64,000 nt of DNA from the NCBI GenBank assembly GCA_037046615.1, contig JBAOHD010000008.1:124001-188000 (forward strand), written 5' to 3'. The first letter of the stretch is position 1. The number at the start of each line of letters is the position of its first letter. This document shows, one piece after another, positions 32,513 to 44,471 of this stretch. The DNA is from Phosphoribacter sp037046615. GTDB taxonomy: Bacteria; Actinomycetota; Actinomycetes; Actinomycetales; Dermatophilaceae. A model generated the notes under the pieces. It saw only the letters and a program-made list of their open reading frames with translations, was not told where the DNA came from and did not search any database. Position numbers and translations under genes: made by a program.

Positions 32513-32843
32513 GAGACCTCCGGGGGAGACGAGGTATGCCGGGTGCCAACGGTGGTGTGCGACCCCTTGCTTCGCCACCGTTGCCTGTCGCCACGCTAGG
32601 GATGACTGCGCGGTAGGGCAACCGGTTGCCAGGAATTGTCAGTTCAGTGTCGCGTGAGCGCACCGGATGAGCCTGATGTGACGGGTGGTGCCCGTTGTGA
32701 CTCATGGGGCACAATGAGGTCAGCGTGACGTTGGCTCCGCGTTGGTGTGGAGTCGGCCGAAGTGGCTATGACGACGGCGTTCCATGGTCGATCTGCAGGT
32801 GAGGCGTTGGGGAAGACGTCCCTCGCACTGCAAGGAGGACCGG
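32513..32843. promoter_or_regulatory. Divergent 331-bp intergenic region with perfect 14-bp palindrome
   Basis: The region separates the penicillin-acylase gene (leftward) from the DUF3145 gene (rightward) and must hold both promoters. At 32617-32630 lies a perfect palindrome GGCAACCGGTTGCC, whose ACCGGT core resembles LacI-family operators. One GTATGCCG copy lies at about 32534. No ORF in it is convincing. Confidence 0.45.
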
Positions 32844-33357
32844 ATGTCTGCCGCGCACCAGGTCGCGACGCGTGGGGTCGTGTTCATCCACTCGGCCCCG
32901 ACTTCGCTGTGCCCACATGTCGCCTGGGCGCTCGAATCGGCCCTCGGACATGAGGTCAGACTCGAGTGGGCGCCCCAACCTGCCTCGCCACGCCTGCAAC
33001 GCACCGAAGCTGCCTGGGTCGGCCCTGCGGGCACCGGTGCCCGCATTGCGAGCGCGCTGCGAGGGTGGGGCGACATTCGTTACGAGATCACCGAGGAGCC
33101 CTCCCCTGGCGTCGACGGCTCCCGGTGGGCGCACACGCCGACGCTCGGCATCCACCACACGTGGACGGCGGCCAACGGCGACGCGGTGATCCACGAGGAC
33201 CGGATCAGGTCGGCCGGCGCAGGCCCACGCTCACGACGCGGTGAGCCTCCAGCAAGCGATCGACGCCCTGCTCGGTGGCCCGTGGGATCGCGAACTCGAA
33301 CCCTTCCGGTATGCCGGTGACGGCGCCTCCGTGCGCTGGCTGCACAAGGTCGGCTAG
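32844..33357 (+). CDS. DUF3145 family protein
   Basis: About 170 residues. Family signatures: RGVVFIHSAPTSLCPHVAWALE near the N-terminus, GTGARIASALRGW, EEPSPGVDGSRW and a C-terminal VRWLHKVG. ATG 32844 follows AAGGAGG. A frameshift near 33215 (one extra base in GCCGGCG) moves the last 45 codons. DUF3145 is confined to Actinomycetota and often lies beside the FAS-II genes, as here (fabF is convergent). Its role is unknown. Confidence 0.9.
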
Positions 33358-33418
33358 TCACGCCAGGGTATGTCGCCCGTGCTATCTGGCACGCCTCAGC
33401 GCCGAGGCGATCTGGCGC

Positions 33419-34671
33419 TTAGACGCTGCGGAACGCGAGCGCGACGTTGTGCCCGCCGAAACCGAACGAGTTGTTGAGCGCGACGATCGACCCTTCGGGC
33501 AGCGCACGGTGCTCGCCGCGGACCACGTCGAGACCCACTTCCGGGTCGAGGTTGTCGACGTTGATGGTCGCCGGGGCCATGCGGTGATAGATCGACAGGA
33601 TCGTGAGGATCGCTTCGAGTGAGCCTGCAGCGCCGAGCAAGTGACCGGTCATCGACTTGGTCGCGCTGACCGGAATGCTGCCGGCCAGGTCCCCGAAGGC
33701 TCGACGGATGGCGTTGGCCTCAGCCACGTCACCGACTGGGGTCGAGGTCGCGTGCGCGTTGATGTGGACGATGTCGGAGGGCGTCGCACCGGCCGTCTCG
33801 ATCGCTTCGAGCATGGCCCGCGAAGCTCCTGCCCCCTCGGGCTCCGGAGCGGTGATGTGGTGGGCGTCGGCCGACATGCCGACCCCGGCGAGCTCCGCGT
33901 AGATCCGCGCTCCACGAGCCTTCGCATGCGCCTCGCTCTCGAGGACGATGACTGCGGCGCCTTCCCCGAGGACGAACCCGTCCCGGTCGACGTCATACGG
34001 CCGCGAGGCGCCCGCAGGGTCGTCGTTGCGTGTCGAGAGCGCCTGCATCGCGGCGAAACCGGCGATCGGCATCGGGTGGATGGCGGCCTCGGTGCCTCCC
34101 GCGATGACGACGTCGGCGCGGCCGCTGCGGATGAGCTGCACGGCATACCCCATGGCCTCCGCGCCTGAGGCGCAGGCGCTCGACGGGGGTGTGCGATCCC
34201 GCGCGCGCCGAGAGATCCAGGGAGATGGCGGCTGCTGGGCCGTTGGGCATGAGCATGGGGACGGCGAGCGGGTAGACCCGGCGCGGCCCCTTCTCTTTGA
34301 GGGTGTCCCACTGCGTGAGCAGCGTCCACACGCCGCCGATGCCTGATCCGACCGCGACCGCGAGTCGCTCGGGCTCGACCTCGGGGGAGCCCGCGTCGGC
34401 CCAGGCTTCACGAGCGGCGATGAGGGCGTATTGCGACGACGGGTCCAGGCGGCGGGTCTCGACCTTGGCCAGCACCTGCTCCGGCGGGGTCGAGACCGGC
34501 GCCGCGAAGTGCACCGGCAGATGAATGCTCTGCGACCCAGTCGAATTCGAGCGTGCGCGCCCCGGAGCGCCCGGCGAGGATCGACTCCCACGTCTCGGGC
34601 ACCGTGCCGCCGACCGGAGTGGTCGCGCCGAGGCCGGTCACCACGATGCGCGTGTCACTGGACGAAGTCAT
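33419..34671 (-). CDS. fabF: 3-oxoacyl-ACP synthase II (KAS II)
   Basis: About 417 residues. MTSSSDTRIVVTGLGATTPVG at the start; nucleophile Cys in SACASGAE; histidines in INAHATSTP and SMTGHLLGAAGS; C-terminal NNSFGFGGHN. It condenses malonyl-ACP with acyl-ACP in chain elongation. Frameshifts near 34530 and 34185. It is the last gene of the FAS-II operon, separated from acpP by a strong hairpin. Confidence 0.95.
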
Positions 34672-34744
34672 GAAGGCTCCTCGGTGCTTCTGCTGGTGAT
34701 CTGGGGGTCAATGCCCACCGCGATGAGTCGGTGAGGCCATACGG

Positions 34745-34801
34745 CCTGGGTATGCCGCGCCGCCTCCGAGCGCTCTCACGGCGCAGCACGGCATACCCAG
34801 G
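34745..34801. terminator. Inverted pair of GTATGCCG motifs between acpP and fabF
   Basis: Arms CCTGGGTATGCCG (34745-34757) and CGGCATACCCAGG (34789-34801) pair perfectly, with a further GCGCCG/CGGCGC stem inside. In the operon order it would act as a leaky terminator or 3' stabiliser, fitting the need for much more AcpP than FabF. Confidence 0.65.
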
Positions 34802-34820
34802 GTGTGCGAGACCGCGAGGG

Positions 34821-35070
34821 TCAGTCCTGCGCGCCCTGGATGAAGGTGACTGCATCGCGGACGGTCTTGAGGTTCTTGACCTCGTCGTCGGGGATGCGCA
34901 CTCCGAAGCTGCTCCTCGGCGTTGACGACGATCGTCATCATCGACAGCGAGTCGATGTCGAGGTCGTCCGTGAAGGACTTGTCGAGCTCGACCTCGGCGG
35001 TGTCGATGCCGGTCTCTTCGTTGACGATTTCGGCGAGACCCTCGAGGATCTCCTGCTCGCTGCTGGCCAT
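34821..35070 (-). CDS. acpP: Acyl carrier protein
   Basis: About 82 residues. Carries the normal phosphopantetheine site DIDSLS, with Ser, unlike the six ACPs of the megasynthase. A frameshift near 34915 splits EEQ from FGVRIPDDEVKNLKTVRDAV. It lies between fabH and fabF and carries growing chains in FAS-II. Confidence 0.95.
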
Positions 35071-35145
35071 GGTGTGCTCCTTGGATATGTGTGGTGGTGC
35101 TGGTCAGTGACCCGAATGACCCGTCGGGACGCGGGAGACTGCTGG

Positions 35146-36166
35146 TCAGGGCAAGACGACGACTTGGGCGGCATACACGAGGCCGGCACCGAAGCCGATC
35201 TGCAAGGCGAGCCCCCCGTGCGGGATTTCTCCCTCGCGGAGCATGCGTTCGGTGGCCAACGGGATCGAGGCGGCCGAGGTGTTGGCAGTTTCGACGATGT
35301 CCCGGGCGACGGGGATGTCGGCGGGAAGTTTGAGCTGCTTGACCATCGCGTCGATGATCCGCATGTTGGCCTGGTGGGGGATGAACGCGTCGAGGTCTGC
35401 CGGAGTGATCCCCGCCGCCTCGATCGCCTTGGACGCAACGGGCGCCATGCCCCAGACCGCCCAGCGGAAGACCGACTGTCCCTGCATCCCGATCGACGGG
35501 AATGCCGAGACCTTGGTCGCGGACCTCAGTCCACGACTCGTTCTGCTTGATGGTCTCCCACTGGCTTCCGTCCGACCCCCAGATGGTGGGGCCGATGCCG
35601 GGGGTGTCGGACGGGCCGACCACTGCGGCTCCGGCTCCGTCGGCGAAGATGAACGCCGTCGAGCGGTCGTGGGCGTCGGTGAAGTCCGAGAGCTTCTCGA
35701 CGCCGATGACGAGGACGAAACTCGCGCTGCCTCCACGGACCATGTCATTGGCCAGGGCAATGCCGTGGCAATAGCCGGCGCAGGCCGCCGAGATGTCGAA
35801 GGCCACACACCGCAGGCCCAACGCCTCGGCCACGATCGGCGCGGCGGCCGGCGTCTGGTAGGGGTGGGTGACGGTGGCGAGGATGATCGCGTCGACGTCA
35901 GTGAGCGCGATCCCGGCGGCCGCGACCGCGTCGCGGGCGGCCGCGGCCGACATCGTGACCACCGTGTCCTCGGGCCCGGCCCACCGGCGCGACTTGATGC
36001 CCGAGCGCTCCTGGATCCATTCGTCCGATGAGTCGATGAGCCCGACGATCTCGGAGTTGGGGACGACCCGCTCGGGACGGAAACCGCCGACCCCCCAGAT
36101 GCGGGCATGCCGAGCCCCCGCCGGTGCGACGAGGGAGCCCGTGCCCTTGATCTGCGGCGTGCTCAT
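35146..36166 (-). CDS. fabH: 3-oxoacyl-ACP synthase III (KAS III)
   Basis: About 339 residues. Nucleophile Cys in SAACAGYCHG, His in PHQANMRI, Asn in ETANTSAASIP; all three triad residues are seen. It starts fatty-acid synthesis by condensing an acyl-CoA primer with malonyl-ACP. Its ATG overlaps the fabD stop (ATGA). A frameshift lies near 35505. Confidence 0.95.
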
Positions 36167-37364
36167 GCGTTGCTCCGTCCCGCCGCGCGTTCGGGGCTGA
36201 AGCGCAGGAGCGGCTGCCCGGGGGCGACCTCGTCACCCTCCTCGACGAGCCACCCGCCCATGACCCCGTGATGGGCGGCCGTCACGGCGTAACTGTCGTG
36301 GTCGCCGACGACGTGCGCGAGCACTTCACCGGTCGACACGCTGTCGCCGGGATAGACCGAGCTAAAGCGAACCCTGCCCTTGGTCGGCGCGACGCCCAGC
36401 GTCCAGTCGAGCTCGGGCGCGTGATCGTTGCCGCCGTGCTCGGCGACCATCCGGCGGGCGTCGTCGAGTTGGTCAGGCGTGTTGAGCGTGAGGATTTCGA
36501 CGCCGCGCATCGCGCGCTTGGCCAGACCCGCGAGGGTGCCCGGCAGGCGGGACCTCGATCACTCCGGTGACTCCAAGGTCGAGCAAGGTCTGCATGCACA
36601 GGTCCCACCGGACCGGGGCGCTGACCTGGGTGACGAGCCGGTCGAGCACGTCGCGGCCTCCGTGGACGACGTGGCCGTCCCGGTTGGAGACGAGGCGCGC
36701 ATGCGCTTCGTGGGTCGTGATCGCCTTCGCGTAGGCGGCGAGCTGCGCCGTGGCTGGTGCCATGTGGGCGGTGTGGAAGGCGCCAGCGACCTGCAGAGGG
36801 ACGACCCGCGCCTTTGCCGGCGGCTCGGCCGCCAGTGCCGCGAGCTGCTCCAGGGTGCCGGCCGCGACGACCTGGCCGACTCCGTTCATGTTGGCCGCCG
36901 TGAGTCCGTGGCGGGCGATGCAGTCGAGGACCTCCGCCGGATCCCCGCCGAGGACGGCCGACATGCCGGTCGGTGTGAGCGCTCCGGCTGCCGCCATCTC
37001 ACGGCCTCGCTCCCGGACGAACACGAGCGCCTGCTCGGCGGTGATGACGCCCGTTGCGGCAGCAGCGGTGATCTCTCCGACCGAGTGGCCGGCGCCGACC
37101 GACACCCGCCGAAAACCGTCCTTGGGGCGCGGGAACAGCGACAGGAGGGAGCAGAGTCCGGCGGCGACGATGAGCGGCTGAGCGATCGCCGTGTCACGCA
37201 GGGTGTCGGCGTCGGACGTCGTCCCGTGGGCGACGAGGTCCATGCTGGCGACCGTCGAAAACCACGTCCATCCGGTCGTGGAATCCGGGCAGCTCCAACC
37301 ACGGGGAGAGGAAGCCTGGCTTCTGTGAGCCTTGGCCAGGGCAGAGGACAGCGAGCACGTTCAC
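36163..37364 (-). CDS. fabD: Malonyl-CoA:ACP transacylase with C-terminal biotinyl/lipoyl-like barrel
   Basis: About 400 residues. FabD core: VLCPGQGSQKPGF, GHSVGEITAAAATGV with the nucleophile Ser, NMNGVGQVVAAG, VAGAFHTAHM. After about residue 300 an extra domain appears, ending VEEGDEVAPGQPLLRFSPE, which looks like a biotinyl/lipoyl hairpin; at the position of the modified lysine it reads VVGDHDSYAV, so no attachment is expected. Start taken at GTG 37364 (VNVLAVLCPGQGSQ). Frameshifts near 37255 and 36545. It supplies malonyl-ACP to FabH and FabF. Confidence 0.9.
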
Positions 37365-37400
37365 CACTGTGTCATCTCGACGTGATCGGTCTCGTGATCC

Positions 37401-38654
37401 CTATCTGACGATGTTCGTGCAGCGTTCCTTTGGAGGTTTCCACGAAAGCAATGGCTCGCTCCCAGGTCCCGCCGCGGGGTGCAGGCTCAGGCGCAATGGC
37501 AGCTCGAGGGCGAGCGCGAGCCGCACGGCATACCCGTCTCTGGGGTGGGTGAGGTCGTAGCCGGTCACGCTCGGCAATCCGCCCGAGTCGATACCTCACC
37601 GTGTTGGGGTGGACGAAGAGGACACGCGCGGTCGCCTCCAACCCGCCGACTTCGAGGAAGCTGTGGGCGGTCTGCAGCAGTGTGTCGTTGGCCTCGCAAC
37701 GGGGTGACGATCCGGTCGACGAGTTGTCGCCGGGCGCGATCGTCGCCGACGAGCGACTCGCTCGGGCAGGAGCTCGTCGGCGAGGACCGGGCGGGGGGCC
37801 TGCGGCCACGCCGGAGCCGCCGAGCAGCCCATTGAGGGCCGCGCGGGCGGAGCGACCTGCGGCGAAGAGGTGGGGCACCGTCGGGCCGACGACGATGGGG
37901 CCGTCGCCGAACTCGCCGGCGAGGGCTGCCGCGCTCGCGAGCGCGTCGGTCGATCCGCCGAGGATCACGACCAAGCGCCGCCGCTGCACCGCCGACAGGG
38001 CCTCGGCTCCCACGTGGCGTGCGGCCCGGCGGATCGTCTCACCGGTGTATGCCGTTGCGCCCGTGGGAGTTCGACCCGCGATGACGGTGACGTGGGCGAC
38101 CGACCCCCACCCGAGAGCGGTGGCGCGAGACTGCATGGAATCGTCAGCCTCGCCGCGCAGCACCGCATCGACCACGAGCGCTTCGAGGCGGGCATCCCAC
38201 GCGCCGCGCGACTCGGCCGCCTGGGCATAGACCTCGGCTGCGGAGAACGCGATCTCGCGGGAGTATCGCAAGACCGCTTCGCGCAGCACCTGGGCCTCGG
38301 CGGCCGACCCCATCGCGTCGACCTCGTCCTCGACGACGCCCACGGTTGCGCGGATGAGGTCGAGGGTCTGGCTCAACGTGATGGAGGCGGTCAACTCCCG
38401 TGGAGCGGTGCCGAACACGTCCGCCGTCACCGGTGCGGGTGTCCTCGCTGTCGGACCCCAGCCAGGCGATAAACGCCGCGATGCCCGCCTGCGCCACGAG
38501 CCCCACCCAGGAGCGTTGCTCGGCCGGCAAGGCGAGGAACCACGGGTAGTCGCCTTCGACCCGGCGCAGTGCGGTGGTCGACAGCGGCCCAGCCGCGCGC
38601 TCCAGCTGCCGCGAGCATGTCGGGGTCGGGGCGCCGCCGGGGGGTCGGACTCAC
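37401..38654 (-). CDS. fasR: PucR/CdaR-type transcriptional regulator of fatty-acid synthesis (FasR-like)
   Basis: About 415 residues. C-terminal PucR helix-turn-helix: LEVGGLEATARVLFVHPN followed by TVRYRLGRI. The middle part is the GGDEF-like CdaR region typical of the family. It sits immediately upstream of fabD on the same strand, as in Streptomyces where FasR activates fabD-fabH-acpP-fabF. GTG 38654 gives VSPTPRRRPDPDMLAAAG. At least three frameshifts (near 38590, 38430 and 37590, with another near 37760). Confidence 0.85.
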
Positions 38655-38706
38655 GCGGGCAGTCTAGTTGGACTGCTTTGTATGCCGCCCACAACCGCCG
38701 TCAGCC

Positions 38707-40133
38707 TCAGTCAGTGCCGGCTTCCATCGCCGCCCGGTCGAGGCTCTCGCCTTCGCCGTCGTCGACGAGCTGCGGATTGGAGGCGATGCTCGCGGCGCCG
38801 CCCGGCTCGAGCCGCCCGATGAGGTCGGCGTGACCGCCGAGAAGCTGGCCCTGCGCGGCATACAGCTCCAGCTTGGAGCGGGTGTCGGCGATGTCGAGGT
38901 TGCGCATCGTCAACTGACCGATCCGGTCGACCGGGCCGAAGGCGGCGTCCTCGGTGCGCTCCATCGACAGCTTGTCGGGGTGGTAGGAGAAGGCCGGACC
39001 GCGGGTGTCGATGATCGAGTAGTCGTCGCCGCGGCGCAGGCGGAGCGTGACCTGACCGGTGACGGCTGAGGCGACCCAGCGCTGGAGGGACTCGCGCAGC
39101 ATGAGCGACTGGGGGTCGAACCAGCGGCCCTCGTAGAGCAGCCGGCCGAGGCGACGACCTTCGGCGTGGTAGTTGGCGATGGTGTCCTCGTTGTGGATCG
39201 CCGACGAGGAGGCGTTCGTAGGCGATGAACAGCAGCGCCATGCCGGGTGCCTCGTAGATGCCGCGGCTCTTGGCCTCGATGATGCGGTTCTCGATCTGGT
39301 CGGCCATGCCCAGGCCGTGGCGGCCACCGATGGCATTGGCTTCCATGACCAGACCGATGGGGTCGTCGGCGAAGTCGCGACCGTTGATGACGACCGGGCG
39401 ACCCTGGACGAACTCGATCGTCACGTCCTCGCTGTCGATCGACACCGTGGGGTCCCAGAACTTCACGCCCATGATCGGTTCGACGATCTCGATCGACGTG
39501 TCGAGGTGCTCGAGCCGCTTGGCCTCGTGCGTGGCGCCCCAGATGTTGGCGTCGGTCGAGTAGGCCTTCTCGACCGAGTCGCGGTAGGGCAGGTCGTGGG
39601 CGGCCATCCATTGCGACATCTCGGTGCGCCCGCCGAGCTCGGTGACGAAGTCCGCGTCGAGCCACGGCTTGTAGATGCGCAGGTTGGGGTTGGCGATCAG
39701 GCCGTAGCGGTAGAACCGCTCGATGTCGTTGCCCTTGTAGGTCGAGCCGTCGCCCCAGATGTCGACGTCGTCGGCACGCATGGCGCGCACCAGCAGGGTG
39801 CCGGTGACCGCGCGGCCGAGCGGGGTGGTGTTGTAGTACGTGCTTGCCGCCGGCGCGGATGTGGAAGGCACCGCAGGCGATGGCCGACAGGCCCTCCTCG
39901 ACGAGCGCCGCTCGGCAGTCGACGAGGCGGGAGAGCTCGGCGCCGTACTGCCCAGCGCGACCGGGGATCGACTCGATGTCGTCCTCGTCGTACTGACCGA
40001 TGTCGGCGGTGTAGGTGCAGGGGATCGCGCCCTTGTCGCGCATCCAGGCCACGGCCACGGAGGTGTCGAGGCCCCCGGAGAAGGCGATTCCGACACGTTC
40101 ACCGACAGGCAGGGACGTCAAGACCTTGGACAC
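38707..40133 (-). CDS. argG: Argininosuccinate synthase
   Basis: About 475 residues, the longer E. coli ArgG type. P-loop-like AFSGGLDTSVAV, then TADIGQYDEDDIESIPGRA, NTTPLGRAVTGT and GDGSTYKGNDIERF. It joins citrulline and aspartate in arginine synthesis. The GTG at 40133 (SKVLTSLPVGERVGIAFSG follows) aligns with family N-termini; an upstream ATG at 40157 lies inside the putative ArgR site and is less likely. Frameshifts near 39840 (one extra C) and 39210. Confidence 0.93.
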
Positions 40134-40140
40134 GGGTGCA

Positions 40141-40165
40141 ACTATATGCAGCCTCATGCATAACC
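40141..40165. promoter_or_regulatory. Candidate ArgR (ARG box) site upstream of argG
   Basis: An AT-rich island TATATGCAGCCTCATGCATA contains two ATGCA cores about 10 bases apart, directly upstream of the GTG start of argG in otherwise GC-rich DNA. TGCAT-type cores are typical of actinobacterial ARG boxes. Arginine-dependent repression is the expected effect. Confidence 0.4.
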
Positions 40166-40166
40166 A

Positions 40167-41302
40167 TCAAATGCGGGGCGTATGCCGCCTCCGGGCATGG
40201 GTGACCGCGGCAGCGGAGGCGCACAGCACGAGCGGGATCACCCCGGTGGCCTCGGGTCGCCAGTGGTAAAGCGGGAGCATCAGTGGCGTGAGTGCCGCCC
40301 CGACGAACGACAGCGCGAGCGCCGCTGACGTCGCACCTGCCGGGTTGCTCGGGGTCGACCTCATGGAGAGGCCGTTGGTGAGGATCCGGGTCCCGGTGGC
40401 GCCGGCGCCTGCCATACCGACGGCGAGGACGAGCGCGAGAAGCCACGATGCCATCGGCATGAGCAGTGCGGCGACACCGAGGACGAGCAGGGTCATCACC
40501 CCTGTGCGCACGCCACCGAGCCGATCCGCCAATCGCCCCAGACCGCGGCCGGACGCGAAGCCGGCGACACCGAAGCCGGCCACGACGAGGCCGCGGGCGG
40601 CGGGCTCAAGGCCGAAGCGGTCGGAGGCCATGAGGGCGCCGATGAGCATCACGGTCGTGGCCGTGAATTGACCTGCGAAGCCGGTGAGGGCGGCCACCCC
40701 GAGGCTTGGGTTGAGCAGGTCACGCCAGCGCGTCTGGGCAGATCTGGACGCTCCGGCTTTCAGTGGCCGGCTGGAGACCAGTGCGGCCAGACCGAGGGCC
40801 ACCACGGCCGAGAGACCGAAGGCCCAGCGGTAATCGACGCCGGCGCAGCTCCGCCGACGAACGGTGCGAAGGCTTGGCCCGCTGCGCCCCACGCCGCGAA
40901 AGTCCCGAGCGCTCGGCCCAGCCGCTGCATCGGCACGATCTCGGCGATGAGGGCCAGCAAGAGAGGCGTGGTGAAGGCGTTCGCCGCTCCCTGGAGCATG
41001 CGGCCGCCCAGGAAGGACAGCGGGGAGGTCGCGACGACGCAGACAAGACTCGCTGCGGCATACGCGACGAAAGCCAGTCGGATCGCCCGGGTGATCCCAT
41101 GGCGCGCCCCGATCGTGCCCGACACGAGCATGAGAGCACTGAACGGGATCATGTACCACGTCACAGCGGTGGCGGCGGTCGGCACCGATGTCCCCAGCCC
41201 GGACGCGAGTTCCGGCAGCATCGCGTTGACCATCGCACCGCCGAACGGGCCGAGGAAGCCCCCGAGGTAGAGCGGCCACATCCGGGGCCGGCTCATGGTC
41301 AC
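40167..41302 (-). CDS. MFS transporter
   Basis: About 378 residues with roughly 12 predicted membrane helices. The loop after TM2 reads GTIGARHGITRAIR, and TM5 GGRMLQGAANAFTTPLLLALIAEI resembles drug-efflux MFS motif C regions. A frameshift lies near 40840. It lies upstream of argG in the same direction, with the ARG-box-like island between them. Substrate not predictable. Confidence 0.82.
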
Positions 41303-41406
41303 CGCCGGATCACGGTCGTGTCAGCAGCGCTCTCGGCAGTCCTGTCTGCGGCCCTCTCAGCAGTCACGCGTGAGGGCCGCAGACAGCGGGGTGCGAGCCG
41401 AGACGG

Positions 41407-44201
41407 TTAGGCGTCGCCACCGGAGTTGCCGGACGCACCGGCGGTCACGTCGAGGAGTCGGTACTTCTCGGCCGCCTGCCGCGCCAGGGACGGGTCGACA
41501 TCGCCGCGCGCGGCGAGCGCTTGCAGCGTGCGCACCGCGATCGACGGGCCGTCGATGTGGAAGAACCGACGCGCCGCCGCCCGCGTGTCCGAGAACCCGA
41601 ACCCGTCAGCGCCGAGCGACACGAAGTCGCCGGGCACCCATGGGCCGGATCTGGTCTTGCACCGCACGCATGTAGTCCGACACCGCCACCACCGGGCCGG
41701 GCGCGCCCGCGAGGCGCTGGGTGACATAGGGCACCGGCGGCTGCTCGTGCTCGGATCCGTGCAGGAACGCCTGGTCGTCGCACGCCATGCCGTCACGGCG
41801 CAGCTCGGTCCAGGACGTCACGGACCACACATCGGCGGCGACGCCGAAGTCGTCGGCCAGCAGTTGCTGGGCCTCGAGGGCCCACGGCACGCCGACGCCC
41901 GAGGCGAGGATCTGCGCGCGGGCCGGCTCGTGTTGCCAGCCCTCGGTGTCGGCCCGCTTGAGCAGGTACATGCCCTTGATCACGCCTTCGACGTCGAGGT
42001 CGTCGGGTTCGACGGGCTGGATGATTGGCTCGTTGTAGACGGTGACGTAGTAGATGACGTCGCGGCTGCGGCCGTCGCCGGGGCCTTCTCCGTACATCCG
42101 CTCGAGACCGTCGCGGATGATGTGCGCGATTTCGTAGCCGTAGGCCGGGTCATAGGTCGACGACCGCCGGGATTGGTCGAGGCCAGCAGCGGCGAGTGTC
42201 CGTCGGCGTGCTGCAGCCCCTCGCCGGTCAGGGTGGTGCGCCCAGCCGTCGCTCCGATGAGGAAGCCGCGAGTCATCTGGTCGGCGGCGGCCCAGATCGA
42301 GTCGCCGGTGCGCTGGAAGCCGAACATCGAGTAGAAGACGTAGATCGGGATCATCGGCTGACCATGAGTGGCGTATGCCGTGCCCGCTGCGGTGAACGCG
42401 GCGACCGACCCCGCCTCGTTGATGCCCAAGTGGAGGATCTGGCCCGGCGACTGCCTCGCGGTAGGCGAGCATCAGGTCGTGGTCGACGGGGGTGTAGTTC
42501 TGCCCGTTGGGGTTGTAGATCTTGATCGTCGGGAAGAACGAGTCCATCCCGAAGGTGCGCGCCTCGTCGGGGATGATCGGCACGATCCTGGCGCCGAACT
42601 CCTTGTCCCGCATGAGGTCTTTGAGCAACCGGACGAACGCCATCGTCGTGGCGATCTGCTGCTTGCCCGAGCCCTTCTTCATCGCGGCATACGCATCGGC
42701 ATCTGGCAGCGGCATCGGCACGTGGTTCGAGGTCCGCGACGGGATGGCACCACCGAGGGCGCGGCGGCGTTCGAGCATGTACTTGATCGCCGGGTCGTCC
42801 GGTCCGGGGTGGTAATAGGGCGGGTTGTAGGGGTCGGCCTCGAGTTGCTCATCGCGGATCGGGATGCGCAGCAGGTCGCGGAAGCCCTTGAGGTCTTCGA
42901 GGGTGAGCTTCTTCATCTGGTGGGTCGCATTGCGGCCGGCGAAGTGCGAGCCAAGGGTGAAGCCCTTGATCGTCTTGGCGAGGATGACGGTCGGTTGGCC
43001 CGTGTGCTCCATGGCGGCGCGGTAGGCGGCATACACCTTGCGGTAGTCGTGCCCGCCGCGGCGCAACTGCTCCCAGATCTGGGAGTCGGTCCAGTTGGCG
43101 ACCATCTTGCGCGGTGCGCGGGTCGCGGTTGAAGAAGTGCTCACGCACGTAGGCGCCGTCGTTGGCGCGGAAGGTCTGATAGTCGCCGTCGGACGTCTCG
43201 TTCATGAGGTGCACGAGGGCGCCGTCACGGTCGGAGGCCAGGAGCGGGATCCCAGCCGCGGCCCCAGATGACCTTGATGACGTTCCATCCCGCGCCGCGG
43301 AAGAAGGCTTCGAGTTCCTGGATCACGCTTGCCGTTGCCGCGCACCGGCCCGTCGAGGCGCTGGAGATTGCAGTTGATGACGAAGGTGAGGTTGTCGAGC
43401 TCCTCGTTGGCTGCGAGCTGGAGCAGACCGCGCGACTCGGGCTCGTCCATCTCGCCGTCGCCGAGGAAGGCCCACACCCGCTGGCCGCTCGTGTCCTTGA
43501 TGCCGCGGTTGTGCAGGTAGCGGTTGAACTGCGCCTGGTAGATGGCGTTCATCGGCCCGAGGCCCATCGAGACGGTCGGGAACTGCCAGAACTTCGGCAT
43601 GAGGCGCGGGTGGGGGTAGGAGGACAGCGCACGGATTTCGCCGTCGACGAGGTGCGACTTCTCCTGGCGGAAGCCGTCGAGGTCGGCCTCCTGGAGGGTG
43701 CCTTCGAGGAAGGCGCGGGAGTACATTCCCGGCGCGGCGTGCCCTTGGAAGAAGATCTGGTCGCCACCGCCTGGGTGGTCCGGGCCGCGGAAGAAGTGGT
43801 TCATGCCCACTTCGTAGAGGGTGGCGGCCGAGGCATAGGTCGAGATGTGCCCGCCGACGCCGACGCCGGGACGTTGCGCGCGGTGGACCATGACGGCGGC
43901 ATTCCACCGGATCCAGCGGCGGTATTGCCGCTCCATGTCCTCGTCGCCGGGGAACCACGGCTCGCGCTCCGGCGGGATGGTGTTGATGTAGTCGGTCGTC
44001 GTCAGCGACGGGACCCCGACCTGTTGCGCGCGGGCCTGGGCCAGCAACTGCAGCATGAGGTAGCGGGCCCGGGTGCGTCCCTGGCGCCTCGATCACGCCC
44101 TGCATCGACTCCAGCCACTCCTGAGTTTCCTCGGGATCGGTGTCGGGAAGCTGGCTCGGGATGCCGTTGAGGATTGGTCCGGAGGAGGACTGGCCTGCCA
44201 C
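41407..44201 (-). CDS. aceE: Pyruvate dehydrogenase E1 component, homodimeric
   Basis: About 930 residues. ThDP-binding motif GDGEMDEPES...NCNLQRLDGP; also GHISTYASAATLYEVGMNHF, GVGVPWALEAQQLLADDFG and SDTRAAARRFFHIDG. It decarboxylates pyruvate in the PDH complex. The GTG start at 44201 gives VAGQSSSGPILNGIPSQLPD and follows GAAAGGAC. Frameshifts near 44078, 43330, 43250, 43130, 42450, 42175 and 41645. It is divergent from the DUF3052 gene. Confidence 0.95.
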
Positions 44202-44471
44202 TGTGGGTCCTTTCGCGCCAAGGGGGATCCTCCCCATCCTCTCGCGAAAAGCGGTCTTCGTCACATCCCGTCCGCTGCCGGTGGACGCGGGTTGGGTCGT
44301 GCGTTCACACCTACTCACGGGTATGCCGTGGTCACAATCGGTGGGTGAGGTCACCTCCGGCTTCGCCGCACGAAGGCGCTTTGCTGCGGCAGACTGGGGC
44401 GCAGCCCGACGGTATGCCGCCGGGCCAGAGGCACATCAGCATCGCGAGCGGCTCAAAGGGAAGGAACGATC

